DNA from: Prunus persica
Lineage: Eukaryota; Streptophyta; Magnoliopsida; Rosales; Rosaceae
DNA length: 64,000 bases
NCBI RefSeq assembly: GCF_000346465.2
Contig: NC_034015.1
Location: 18,275,510-18,339,509 of the forward strand
Direction: 5' to 3'
The number at the start of each line of letters is the position of its first letter. Within the stretch, counting starts at the first letter, position 1. The position numbers and the translations under genes are program-made. The notes beneath the pieces are model-generated. The model searched no databases. It was not told the origin of the DNA and saw nothing but the letters and a program-made list of their open reading frames with translations. Positions 25,141-37,051 of the stretch are shown piece after piece.

Positions 25141-26583
25141 TTATTTGTGACAGCTTGGACAATGTCTGGTATGTGAAGTTAAGGAAGCTTGAACTCCACA
25201 ATTGTAACAGAAAGCATTTCCACACCTGCAACATTTGCAATCAAATTTGATTACAAAAGCAAAGGAACCACTAGTGTAGTGGTTTGGAGCAATTGCTCCT
25301 CCAGGCAAAATCCTAGGTTAAAGTCCTAGCATCCGTGTAGTTTGTGTGAGTTTAATATATTATTGTCATTCTCAATAGGAAAGGTCCTCAAAAAACCAAA
25401 AAATTTGATTATGAAAAATAATACAAAAAAAGAACAAGAAATATACACCAAAAGATCAAGTTTATGTAAGTTGAAGGAGGCATCGAACAGCTGAAACCAA
25501 TATCAGATTAAGTAACATTTAACTCAAATTAGCCCTTTTTAATTCCTAAGCTATTTGAGAATCAAAGAAAATAAACCAATCTGCAGAGAACCTAGAAGTA
25601 GCATAGCAGAGAAGTTCAACTGACCTGCATTTTATGTAGCTGCACCCATCGCGTCTTTCAACATAGTACTTGCAACTTGGACACCTCCTCCAGTTCTTAT
25701 TCTTGGCAAGCTCTTCCAGCTGCTGATCTTCACCCCTATCTCTCAGTTTCTGGAACATGTCACAATCGAATTCGGTATGCCAAGGAACCTTACACTTGAC
25801 ACAAAACACTCTCTTGCAATGAGGACACTGAGCTTGTTTGGTATCATCTGGTTCCTCATCAATCAACAGCGTGGAGCATGCGTTGAAGGGACAGAATAAG
25901 TACTTTTTCTGAGGCTCCATAACCACAGATTCACACAAGGCCTTGCCCCAGCGGTGAAAGACGTCGTATGGGAGAATTCGACGGCAGTACTCAAGGTCTA
26001 ACACCCCAGGGCATCCTTGATTCGGGCACGTAACAGATGTGACATTGTCTTGGAGCTTGGACACTATGAATCTAACAATGCACTCTTGACAGTAAAAATG
26101 GGCGCAACCCTTGATGTTAAATGAGTCTTTTAGCTCAATTTGCTCAACACAGAAATCACATGTGAAAGTTGAATCAACAGCGTGCTCTGTTTCCAAAAGA
26201 GATTCACACAAGGCAGTCCCCCACAGATCAAAGACGTCGTTCGGGAGGATTGGACGACAGTACTCAGGGTCTAGCAGGCCACTGCAGCCTGGTGTGGGGC
26301 ACATAATGCATGTCACATTGTTTTGGAGATTGGACACTATGAATTTAACAATGCACTCTTGACAGTAAAAATGGGCGCAACCCTTGATGTTGAATGAGTG
26401 TTCTTGATGAACTTGCTCATGGCAGAAGCGACATACAAAATTTGGATCAATATCACCAACTTGCTTCTTTTCTTTCATATGTTTACTATGTTTGGTCATG
26501 AGGGTACCGATTTTGTTGCCCAATTGTTTGCCTCCCAGAACTTGCTTGTCCAGGTTTTTTCCTCTGCAAATTATGTTGCCCAT
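25141..26583 (-). CDS. RBR E3 ubiquitin ligase with two RING1 domains, copy C
   Basis: Two exons (minus), 25625-26583 and 25141-25225, give 347 aa. A first RING1 is at about 51-100 (CRFCHEQ, KGCAHFYCQEC, MCPTPGC) with its linker (CRPILPNDVFDLWGTALCES). A near-copy follows at about 142-220 (CDFCVEQ, KGCAHFYCQEC, CPNQGC, CRRILPYDVFHRWGKALCES). The IBR is at about 231-274 (CPFNACSTLL, CPHCKRVFCVKCKVPWHTEFDC). RING2 is at about 301-343 (CPSCKYYVERRDGC, predicted catalytic Cys314) and exon 2 ends FCYNCG...CPSC. The N-terminus MGNIICRGK fits an N-myristoylation site with a palmitoylation Cys, so membrane attachment is possible. The intron carries a SINE. Exon 2 is 85 bp, as in copy A. A CTT/CT microsatellite abuts the start codon. 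Confidence 0.88.
25254..25400 (+). mobile_element. tRNA-derived SINE in the intron of RBR copy C
   Basis: Shares a body with the SINE at 39281: CACTAGTGTAGTGGTTTGGA, a Pol III box-A-like stretch, then a degraded box B (GGTTAAAGTCC), GCATCCGTGT and TCAATAGGAAAGG before an A-rich tail. An 11-bp duplication, AAATTTGATTA, flanks it (25243-25253 and 25401-25411). It is opposite in sense to the host gene. Confidence 0.8.
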
Positions 26584-26600
26584 CTTCTTCTTCTTCTTCT

Positions 26601-26655
<55 letters not shown>
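26584..26655. repeat. (CTT)n(CT)n microsatellite
   Basis: CTT repeats run into about 22 CT units directly upstream of the ATG of RBR copy C. On the coding strand this is a GA/GAA-rich 5' leader. Confidence 0.9.
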
Positions 26656-26659
<4 letters not shown>

Positions 26660-26748
26660 TCTTTAGTGGTTCTAAACTTTTCACACTCTCATGAAACAAC
26701 AGAACACGAAAGACTGATCTATGTGGGAAAGCTTTCACCAATAATTAA

Positions 26749-27854
26749 GAGTGATGCTAAACGAACCCTAAAATTAACTAAGTACACCCTACTATCAAAG
26801 TATTTATTGAATTACTAATTTATCCTAATATAAAATGACTAAAAATGATATATTCAATTGTGAAACATAACACCACATATTTTTAGGGTGTACTCAGCAC
26901 TGTTTAAAAACCATCTAAAACATGACACTGCATATTTTTCCCTGCACTTCTCTTCTTCTCCATCTTAGCATTTCGACAACCGAACTCTTTGATCTCTCAA
27001 AACCAAGCTCAGTAGAACCTCTTCTTTCAATCACTCTTCTGCTCAGTATAAAACATACAAAATCCCAAACTAGAAGAATAAAGAGCAGTTTTCTTTTGCC
27101 CAATACCGAGCAGCAGTTTCAAAAAAAGGAAAAAAAAAGAGAAAAAAAAAAAAGAACTGCAAAGACTTGACTGATTGCTATAATAAACCACACAATGTAG
27201 TTGTTTCTTCTTAGCTCTACAAATTTTCATGATGAATGTACAGTCTCTGAACATGAGATCTTGAAAATGCAATTTGACATGAAGACATATTAAAAACTGC
27301 TCTTATTTTTGCAAAGCAAAGTGTATTTCAGCAATACAGTTGCTGAAATTTTCCTTTTGCCAAGAAGAAATTTACTTGAAGGAATTAAAAGAAATATGCA
27401 GGGGCTGATTCAATACAGTGCAGTGCTTGTTTGTGTTAGCCATTGACGGATGGACTCGTTGTGAGACACACATCAATCAATGTCTAGCATTCTCCGAAGA
27501 AAATTTAAGGCATATATAAATACAAGGTTGATTGATCTGTACAATGAAGTCCTTGTCTGCAATCCTAATTAATTATTTCTTTGAGTCTTTGTTTATTTGC
27601 TCTACCATTTGGAGTTAAAGACTCAAACATTAAAGAATTAAAGAAGACTTTGAAGTTTTCGCAGGCAAAATCATAATTTGAACGTTTTAGCATCAAGAGG
27701 AATGAAATCAAAGAATTATGTTGAACGTTTTTGTATCATTAGTTAGATTTAGGATATATCAAAAAGAACAATATTGTCCAGATTTTACAGTTAAAATTTT
27801 TGAGACTCAAAGTATGGAGAAAAGGGGATCATAGGGAGATCGATGAATGTTGTT

Positions 27855-27885
<31 letters not shown>

Positions 27886-28036
27886 GGCGAGCTAGAGTGT
27901 ATTAGGGTGTACTATGGGTATTTTTGGTAGTTAAATAGGGTATACTTAGTTAATTTTAATTTTTGATTTAAATATCAGGGTGTACTTAGATCATAAGGTG
28001 TACTCAGTTAATTTTAGGGTTCGTTTAGCAACACTC
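26749..28036. mobile_element. hAT-like non-autonomous transposon, 1.29 kb, upstream of RBR copy C
   Basis: Inverted ends of about 40 bp: GAGTGATGCTAAACGAACCC at the left and the inverse of GAGTGTTGCTAAACGAACCC at the right, both continuing into TAAAATTAACT and AGTACACC. Direct 8-bp flanks are ATAATTAA (26741-26748) and ATAATCAA (28037-28044), one mismatch. Additional GGGTGTACT motifs lie inside each end. A long T run is at about 27860-27885. No transposase is present. Confidence 0.8.
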
Positions 28037-29109
28037 ATAATCAAAGAGGATGCAAAAATAGTCACACTGGGAAAAGAAGAAGAAAAACAAGAATAAAAAG
28101 AGGCGTTTGAGAAGTGGAGACCTTAGAGTTATAGTGAGGTTTTAAGACTGATTATATCTATAGGGTTGGAAGATGAACTTCATCTTATCTTAAAGACATG
28201 AAGTTGAGAGTTCTTTCTCGGTAAGAAATAACACTTCCTTTTTTTTTAATAAACAGAAATAGGACTGACTTCGTCAATGCGCATGGTAAGCAAAGTTAAC
28301 CTTTTTGGAGAAACTCCAAATCAAAATATATATTTCCTATTAAGTTTCATTTGGGCAACCAATTATGCCACTGATAAACATCGGACTTGTATAATATTGT
28401 GAAATATCGAAAAGGACCCTTGTGGGCTCAATGACACGCTAAGTAGTGGTGGCGTTATTAAATTCATTTATATTATAACACTTGGAAAGTCTAATGGTGA
28501 TTAAATGCATGCATGAGACCGAGCCCACTACCAACAACGTAATATTTTGATCACCAGGCCAGAACTGGAATTTTGATCACCAGTCCAGAACTGAAAATTC
28601 CGTAAACATAATTTCACATGGCGGGGTGGGGAGGGAGGAGACCTTTTAATTTTGTAAGTTTTTTCATTTTTTATTTTTATGTTTATAAAATATTTAAACT
28701 TTCTAATGTGTGTTGTATTTAATTTGGATTATAAATTTTTATTAGTTAAATTACTAAAATGCCCATACCACATCAACAACTAACAGTATTACTAAAGAAA
28801 TTGACAAAATGTGATATGGTGAGACACGAAATGCAAGTACAAGGCGAGACACGAAATGCAAAGTATAAGGTGAGAAATTGAGTCAGTGCACAGGGGTCAT
28901 ATCAATAAATAAGTCTTAAAATTATATTGGTTTCTTATATACAAGTGCAGTTCCAAGTGTGGCCATCTTCGTTCTCCTTTATGCAGATAAAAATATAAGC
29001 CAACACCTATTAACCTTTTAATGTACAATTACAGACCAAAGGTGAGGAATTAAGAAAATAATTCTGAACAGAAAGCTTCAGCAAGTTGTCATAAGAGATC
29101 CAACAAGAT
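28037..29109. other. Intergenic with two short tandem duplications
   Basis: A 26-bp unit (TTTTGATCACCAG...) occurs twice at 28545-28596. A 25-26-bp unit (GAGACACGAAATGCAA core) occurs about 2.4 times at 28818-28875. No coding signal. The right part is the 3' flank of the FYVE/SYLF gene. Confidence 0.7.
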
Positions 29110-31489
29110 CTAGCACTGTAGACTGGAGTAGAGGTTTTCAAGCGCCGTATACAGGGGCTCAGCAGCCTTTGGTCTGTCCACTGTTCCGAGTAGTATATCC
29201 GAAGTCGTCAGGTAAGGGTCACCATAAAATTGTAGATTGGTATCCATCCTTGTGGCCACAATGTTCCCTTCCAATGATACTCCTACAAATGCACCTGTCA
29301 AACATTGGAACATCGCTACATCAGGAGTCAGCTCTTTTCCCATGCTTTCCACACACCGCAATTAACAGAACCTCAAATGCATTAAACAGTTCTACCATGG
29401 ATTCAAAAAGAGTTAAGGGCGGAGTCATGGAAGAATAATGGCCGACAAACTCGGGAATTTGACAAAAAGATAGAGCATGGGGACAGACAGCGTTGTGACA
29501 AAATTGGATGCTCTATTGCAAAGTGTGGCAAGTTTATATTCATGCCCCATCATGTCCCACATGCCGAGTTCCGATATGTAAAAAATGCTGATACGCTAAT
29601 ACAAGCATTTTGAGTCTAAAGATGTTATCGCACCTTTGCTACAACTGTATGTATAGCACATTCCAGAACCTCTGTCTCCAGCACGCATATCTGCTTCCAG
29701 CACTCTACCAATAGGTCCTGCTGCAACACTACAGCCAGCACCAAGAGAAAAATGCATGCGACTACAAAACGTTTTCACAGCTTTTAAGTCATGAAGTACA
29801 ATTATGAAGTCCATAAGCTCACCCCCAACCTGGAAAAAAAAAAAACAATGGCAATAAAAAGATTACCACCTTGGATAGAACTAAGTACAAAGTTCTGGCC
29901 AATATTAAGAACTTCCCAACTTAATGAATAGGGAGAGACTAAATGAACCAATTTTATGACTTCAGTTAAAAAGAAATTGATATAGGCAGATGCATGTGAA
30001 TTGTTTTCTTACTTTTAATTCTACAATTAATGCATATGGGTTCTTATCTTACTACTCTGTCCTTTCTTCAAACTGAAGCATATTCAAATAATTAATAGCA
30101 ACGCAATAAAAGAAAAAATATAGATAACATTTTAACAATGAAAAGATTGCATACCTGTGCACCCCATCCTAAGCCAACAGAAAATATGGATGATGGAGCA
30201 GACCATGATCCATCTGACCTTCGAGCAATTACCAAACCAGTACCAAGTTTGTAAGAAAGAAGCACACCAGCTTTAGCAACTGTTAAGATTGCCAGGCCTT
30301 TGGCTCCTCTGAGAACAGCTAAGGGTATGGACCTCTCAGGATTCAACCTAGCAACCTGTCCAATCCCAAGAAACATTCATTACACAAGATGTCATAAAAC
30401 AGCTTAATAAATGGGATCATTTAACCAGTTATATATTGATTTTACAACTCTTTAAAAGCCATTTTAAGCTAGTTTCCAAGTACATGAAATGAAAGAAATA
30501 TTCAATCAGTATTTGCAATGCACTCTATGAAACGATAAAGCAGGAAACTATTAATCCAGAATGGTGGGAAGACAAGTAACTTAAGGAAACTTCAATGAAA
30601 TTCAGAATTGCACCTGGGAATAACTTCTCAATGTGTTGGATGCTTTGTATATTTCATGTTCCATGGAAAAACCAACAGGAAGATTTAACCATCCTCTTGT
30701 GCATGTCCAATCCATGACATCATGCTTTGCTGCTTGTGAAGCATTGCTAATGTTGTTGATAAGAATACCCTGCAAAGGGTCTAGCCTATCATAGCAGGCA
30801 TCACAGACCCTTTGTGGATTCCTCTCCCTAAACTTGACAGGCAACAAGCACCTTCCTTTACTACATGTTCGGCAGAAAACACCACCACAGAATCGACAAT
30901 GATGTCTCCCACGAGTAAGGGCAGTGAAAGGAAAAGTGCACTGCATGCAAACTGTAGTCGAACTATCAGGAAGCCACTCAGGGGGCTCAGCCTCCAAAAC
31001 ATCTTTGTACGCATTATAATCAAACGCAGTTGGTTCAAGAAGGGGTGGAGCACTGGGTGTGTAGACCGAGGAGTGCAAGTAGGTTTCACCATTCTTTTCT
31101 GAGCCCAGAAATGAAACATTCGAATTGGGTAGTTGCTTGTCTGATGGAGGACCCGGAGCTTTGTTCCGACCAGTCAGAATGGCAACCATCCCACTCAGCA
31201 CATTCTTCAAGTTGACCTCGGGATGCATATTAGTCTGAGCTGAATCACAAGGCTCCTCGCTAGAATCATATCCGCTGCCATCAATAAAATCTTCGGATTC
31301 AAGGGGAAACTGGAATGCATAATCTTGTTTCAAGGGCTTGGAGGCTACTGGGGGGTAACTAACTTTAGCACCGTCTTCTGGCTCGGTCCATTCGGAGCCG
31401 ATGAATTCATCATCATATTGGAATTGGGTTTGGCGTTTGTCTATCTTAGGAAGGGACGAATACGAAACTCTCCCCTCAAAGCTCGCCAT
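29110..31489 (-). CDS. FYVE and SYLF domain protein, CFS1-like
   Basis: Four exons (minus): 30614-31489, 30155-30355, 29634-29829, 29110-29294, giving 485 aa. MASFEG at 31489 is taken as start; an upstream in-frame codon is not ATG. A FYVE finger at about 170-238 has EWLPD, RGRHHCRFCG and RVCDACY, so PI3P binding is expected. A SYLF (Ysc84/DUF500) lipid-binding domain fills the rest (GAKGLAILTVAKAG, GVLLSYKLGTG, GAGCSVAAGPIGR, GAFVGVSLEG). A PSAPP motif at about 145-149 is the type that binds the UEV domain of ESCRT-I VPS23. As I recall it, Arabidopsis CFS1 has this architecture and links autophagosomes to ESCRT-I. All domains look intact. Confidence 0.92.
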
Positions 31490-32354
31490 GCGATTTTTCC
31501 AAGCACTACACAAGTTTCAAGATTTGGTTGGTATTCGAAATCAGCATACGTTACAAAACTCAAACCCAAAGAAAGCGCAGGAAAGAATCAACTGTGCAAT
31601 TTACAAAGCAAAAGCAAGGTGAATATTCAGAACCGAATTAAGGAAAACTAACAAGAACCTTATATGCAGCTGAACAATGAAAATAATTCGTTAAGTATTT
31701 ATCTTTTCTCGAAAACATATATGAGGAATTGGAATTTGCTTCCTGTTTGTTCTAGGGTTATTTAATTCAGAATGAAAGAAATAACAGATAAATAAGAAAA
31801 CAGAGCAATGGAAAACATACCTGTTTATCAAATCGAGCTGTTAATTAAATAAAATTGAGAAAAGAATTGGTTTGCCTTGAGATTTTCTCTCACTGTATTT
31901 TAGGGTTTTACGATAACTGAAAAACATTCAATTGTGCACGAAGAGCAAGAAGAAGAAGACGAAGATACACGACAGCCGGGTTCTTGAGATATACGAAAAG
32001 ACTTTCGGTGTGGATCATATACACCAACACTCCGTCCCTCCTCCTCACACGTTTTTAAAAATAAAAATAAAAAACCATAAAAAACGACATGTCGTTTTAC
32101 GACAATACATCACGTGTTAAATGTCGTTTTAGTTAGCTTGCTTCTTGCTACCTGTTGAGAATGTACTTCTGTTGTAATGCAACTGCTAAATTTTCGATGT
32201 TATTTATAATTTTTACATTAGTTTTTATCAAACATCCAAACAAGGAAAAGGAAATGGTTTCTCATATTTCCCATTCACTTCAAAGCAGTTTAAGGTACAT
32301 CAAAATTTTCCCAATAAATATTACAATTTGTTAACCTAACTAACTAGCTTCAAT
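31490..32354. other. Intergenic between the FYVE/SYLF and SMU2 genes
   Basis: Contains the 5' leader of the FYVE/SYLF gene (next to 31489) and the 3' UTR of RED/SMU2 (left of 32355 on the minus strand). No other coding or repeat signal seen. Confidence 0.6.
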
Positions 32355-35300
32355 TCAAACACGAAGCTTCTTGCCAGGCTGTACATCATCGTCGTAATGG
32401 CCGCCGCCGCCGCCCTCTCCATCGATGTCCTTATCCATCTTCTTTCTGGCAAGTATCTTGTTGATCTTGTGCAGATCATTAGTGATCTTCTGGTCCTTGT
32501 TTTGCTTTCGTGTCTTTCGACCATCTTGCATCTTCACGCCAAATTGGAATGCTGCCTTCGGCATAGCTTCCTTCTGCTCATTGTATGTTGCCCATTCTTC
32601 TTCTGTCTCAAAGTCCCATCGGTGAAGACGACCCTTAGCCTGTTCAGAAATATTTTAACAAATACATAAGCACTGATTGTAATTTGTAACAATAACTATA
32701 ATGTTGCGCCCATAACTGTTAGATGATCATTCATAGAAGCAAACAAAGAATTCCCACTGAAGTATTTTCTCCAATATGTTGGATGTCATACAAAACTAAG
32801 CTACAGAATGAAGCACACTTCCTAGGCAGTATGAACAAGATTATTGGTTTAATCAGAAACTTACTCGTCCCCCCATATCCATTTTTGACAAGTCATCTTC
32901 ATCGTCGCTGTCAACGATCTCCCGATTATACTCTTGATAGCCAGGGTAACATTCAGAATAACTCTCTGAGATGAAGTTGGGATCCTTTTCTCGGGCATCT
33001 TTCTCCCTCAATTGTTGAAGTCTTTGGTCATCACGCTTGAACACAGATCCTAAACCCCGATCCTTCTCTTCTTGAGTCATAAAGCGTGGATCCTGTATGT
33101 TTAGGCCTGCTTCAACATCATAACCCTCCATATTTGGCTGGAGGTACTGTTCAGGATAAGCCATTTGCTCAGCATATTGGTACTCCGCCGGCCACTCACC
33201 CTGGTAGGCCCCAGCCATTTGTGTTTGTGTTGCATCGTATCCATTCTAAATCCAAACAATGAACAGAGAATTACTCATCTATGAAAAAATGCAAGTCAAG
33301 TTTCTGTTTAGAAACACAGTTTGTACAACAATCTTCAAAATGAAGAAAGAAGAGGATCAACATACTGTTTCTTGCCATTCCTGAGGCGCCCCATAGGGTT
33401 GGACGGGACCATAAACAGGTTCATCAAAATAAGAAACTTTTTCCTTGTTCCGGGGAGACTCTTCCATGTCTTCAGAGAGAGGGCTTTGACTCAAATCCTT
33501 ACCAGGAATAGCATAGTCAACACCATCCCCAACAAAAATGTCATCCTCATCTGCTCTAGCCATAGTTGGGCCTTGTTGTGCTTTTGAATCTATATGATTT
33601 TTCCTCGGGGGAGGACCAGGAGGTGGAGGTGGGGGCGGAGGCAAAATCTCTCTTTTAGTTTCATTCTTCGAAGTCCCAGCATCAGGCTTCGAGGGCTTAT
33701 CCTCTTCAACAAATTCATTACCAATAATTGAAATCTTTCCTATAACTAAAACAAGGACCAAGAAAAGAACTTGATTAAATAATCAACAAATAAACAACGA
33801 TAAAAGGTAGATAGGATGAAGGATGAAAACAATTGATGAGAACTCTCAAAATGGATTATGAAATATTATCTCTTCAACCCTCACAGTATACACCAAAATG
33901 CCAGCATCACAGACAATATTAGGCAAGTTATACCAAACACACAACAAGGAATTCTGATACAAATTAGTTTAGTTTGGTTTAGTTTATCTCCAAAAAAATT
34001 AAGTTGACCACATTTAAACAATGTTTTCAAATACATGCTTTATATATCGCTTCGCTTTGACTTGGAAAGAGAATTACTCACAGTATATTACAGACAATTG
34101 TATCAAGAACCTAAGGTTGCATATAGAACTGATGATGTCCAGTTACTTTTGACCAAAAGCAGGATAGGGAAATTACCTTTTGCATCTTTCTCCTTCTTTT
34201 TCTTCTTGAGAACCTTTCCAGAAGATCCAAGACGAAGATATGACATAATTTTAGCAATTCGATCAAGTACAGAACCATCAACACTGACAGTTACCATTTC
34301 CTGCACAATAAGTAGAAGCCAAAATCAGCATAACAGTCCAACACTAAAAGGACAAGCGCACCAAGGATCAAGAGAATTTTAACCTCTGGTTGCGGACAGT
34401 CGGCTTTGCTCCTATGCAAGGTGGTTGGGATATCATGAGTGTATCCACCCTCCTGATATGTGGAATAAGAGAAAATGATACAGAAGTTAGGAAAATGAGA
34501 GATCAAATTCATTGAGTATCCAAAAGTAAGCTCAGTACTCTCTAAGAAGTGTGTACAGAGCACTTCTACTCATAGTTGATCTACCATGCATGCTTCAGGT
34601 GGCAACCAAACACAAAGTGATCCCGAACAAGCCACCCAAGGTTTATCATGATTCACGCAAGCTTAAAACATGAGCCCAAAATTATCCCAAAAAGACTACT
34701 CTGCCCTAAAATACACAGGCTTAAAATAAAAAGAGCAACCAAGACTCTTACCATGTTGAAAATAAATGACATCCTACCAGGAAGGAACATCTCATTGGTT
34801 TTTATAACAGCTTGTGGCTTGACTATGCATTGGTACACCGACTGAAACACAGAAATGAGACATCAATGCAAACAGTTAAAGATTTAAGAACAAAACTACC
34901 TCATCATATCACCAAAAGTAACACACCTTTGCAGTTGCAGTTCGAAATGACAATTTTTGGTCTTCCTTAGATGCCCTGTCAGAGAACAGAAAACACATGT
35001 TAGCACACACGCTATGACAAAGCTAAAGAAGTTTATTGACATTTGCCATACATCTCTAGAATAATAACTCATATTAACACTTGAAATGGCCAGTATCAAC
35101 ACAGACTCTAATCCTTCTACATCATGTTTGCCAAATTTAATTACTGTAATCGTAAATATAAATGGGAAAATATGGCATAGCCTGACAATTAGGACAAGTA
35201 ACCATATACAATTACCTAGACTTTGCATCAGCCTCATCTTCAGCATCTGGCTTTTTGTCAATCTCGCTTCTTATTTTGTTAAGTAAAGCGTAATCCAATC

Positions 35301-36141
35301 CTTTGACCAAATGCGTGTGTTCCACATCACCTGAACAGAATTAATCCCGTTCAGCATACAGATAAGAACAATGACTTTCCGCATTTACACAAAATGGCTT
35401 GCCAAAAAAACTATTGACTATCTGTTTTCATGAATTCTTACACAAAGCAACAAATGCAAGGTTATTTCTATCGCAATTTGTTTGAATAACACATTGGGAT
35501 TTTTTTTTTTTTTTCTATTTTAATGAGTAACACGTACCTCCAAGATACTTGCTCTTCTCAATGGATAACTTCTGTGCTTCAGCTGCCCTACAAATACCAT
35601 TGCAAATATGATTATGCTAATAAACAGCAGAGCCATAGTCAAGTTGAACATGAAAGTTTAGATAATAACCGGAGATCAACATTTCCAGGAGGCGCAACGG
35701 CGTGAAAAGAACCCAATTCAGTCTGCTCATAATCAGGATTTTGATCTTCTCTTCGCTCCTTTGCTCTGTCTCTGTATTTTGGCAACTCCGGCTGTTCTGC
35801 TTTCTCCTCTCTGCATGCAGCACCACATAAACATAACATCAAACACATAATCTACATTCAAAAATTCATTTTTCAATGTCTGAAAAGCTAATTTAATCCC
35901 AGATTTTAGCAAAACAGGTTCATTACCCACATAAAAAAGGGTACAAAATTAAGATAATAATAATAAAATTTTAAGCTTTAGAAAAATAAAAAAAAACATG
36001 GTGCTGATGCCCATATCGACTACGCTGCATGTTAAACGTTGAATTGGAAGCTGTGTGTTGTACAGTGAACGAAACAAATTGAACTTTAACTCACTTGCGG
36101 CGAATAACTTTCTCCTTGTGATGTTTCTTTGACGACGTCAT
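32355..36141 (-). CDS. SMU2: RED/IK spliceosomal protein, SMU2 homolog
   Basis: Eleven exons (minus): 36095-36141, 35670-35810, 35538-35587, 35216-35330, 34927-34975, 34752-34841, 34384-34452, 34177-34300, 33366-33739, 32865-33245, 32355-32639, giving 574 aa. It starts MTSSKKHHKEKV. The RED N-terminal region is recognisable (PKYRDRAKERREDQNPDYE, KYLGGDVEHTHLVKGLDYAL, FLPGRMSF, DIPTTLHRSKADCP). A polyproline tract (about eight prolines, GPPP) follows, then an acidic region. The RED C-terminal block reads GRLHRWDFETEEEWATYNE and KAAFQFGVKMQDGRKTRK, with a basic end PGKKLRV. RED/SMU2 works with SMU1 in the spliceosomal B complex and affects splice-site choice. Exons sum exactly to 575 codons. 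Probably a single-copy housekeeping gene. Confidence 0.95.
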
Positions 36142-37051
36142 TGATACAACTGAATTAAAATCAGGGTTGAGGGAGCTTCTTCAAATGGCAACAGTTAGGG
36201 TTTGCAGCAGTGGCGAATTGGCGAAACGAGGTCGCTGGAACAAGATGCAGGCAGGAGGATTTCGTTGATCGCTAAATTACGGATATAGCCTTCCGTATAT
36301 ACGCATGCTTGAAAGTTGAAACGCACCGTTCTTCAATTTTGGCTTCTTTCTTTCTCTTTTTTCTTTTTCTAATTCGTGAAAATTAAGTTTGACAACTCAA
36401 TCAAAAACGACATCGTTTCGGGTCACCTCACTAGCTCCTTTGGACCGCATCCTTCGGTGGACATTTTTTTTCTTTTGGTCAAACCTCATTGGACTATGCA
36501 CTTCTCTTGCAAGCTTGTCCTTGATCAACAAGGAAGAGAACTTAATTCGTTCGGATCCTTAAACATGCTTTGTGCACCCCAAATTGAAAGGATTTGGGTA
36601 TGGAAATAATAAAAATTCTAAATAGTTGACATGTACTTATTTCATTCGTTGTTAATCATTATATATATGCTTAAATTGTTAATTAACATATCAATTGTTA
36701 TATTATACGATTACTTATAATGGTATAAAAATGTGATCATTCTAACATTATCCGTGCTCGTGAGTTTCGATGTTGCTCGACAACCTATGCAATTGATCAT
36801 GGTCCTCCTCTTAACCCTTACTAAAAGACAATATATGGTAGTATATAGAATAATGTCCAGTCAATTGTGAATTATTGGTGCTAAACTAATAGACAAATTT
36901 AGGCTGATAATTACAAGGGAGCTTTTGGTTATTAAAAACTCTTGAAAGCTTGGCCTTTACTAGCCAAGAGTATCTAAAACTCTATATATTCTTACACATA
37001 AGGATTTCTAGGTACCTAGAGGACAGAAGTCAGTAATATTCAACTTGTCAA
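36142..37051. promoter_or_regulatory. Divergent intergenic region between SMU2 and the GDSL lipase
   Basis: The two genes are transcribed away from each other, so this 0.9-kb segment should hold both promoters. A TATATAT box lies at about 36983-36989, 63 bp before the lipase ATG. The stretch 36760-37050 is duplicated upstream of the lipase pseudogene at 42360-42670, where the TATA box is missing. Confidence 0.6.

Noticed and set aside
26398..26818. Plus-strand frames rich in Leu-Ser
   Set aside because: These translate the CTT/CT microsatellite and the antisense of an RBR exon.
26915..27272. Short frames in both directions within the 1.29-kb element
   Set aside because: No domain signal, low complexity, and located inside a transposon.
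36376..36609. Plus-strand 77-codon frame between SMU2 and the lipase
   Set aside because: No recognised domain or conserved pattern; part of a divergent promoter region.
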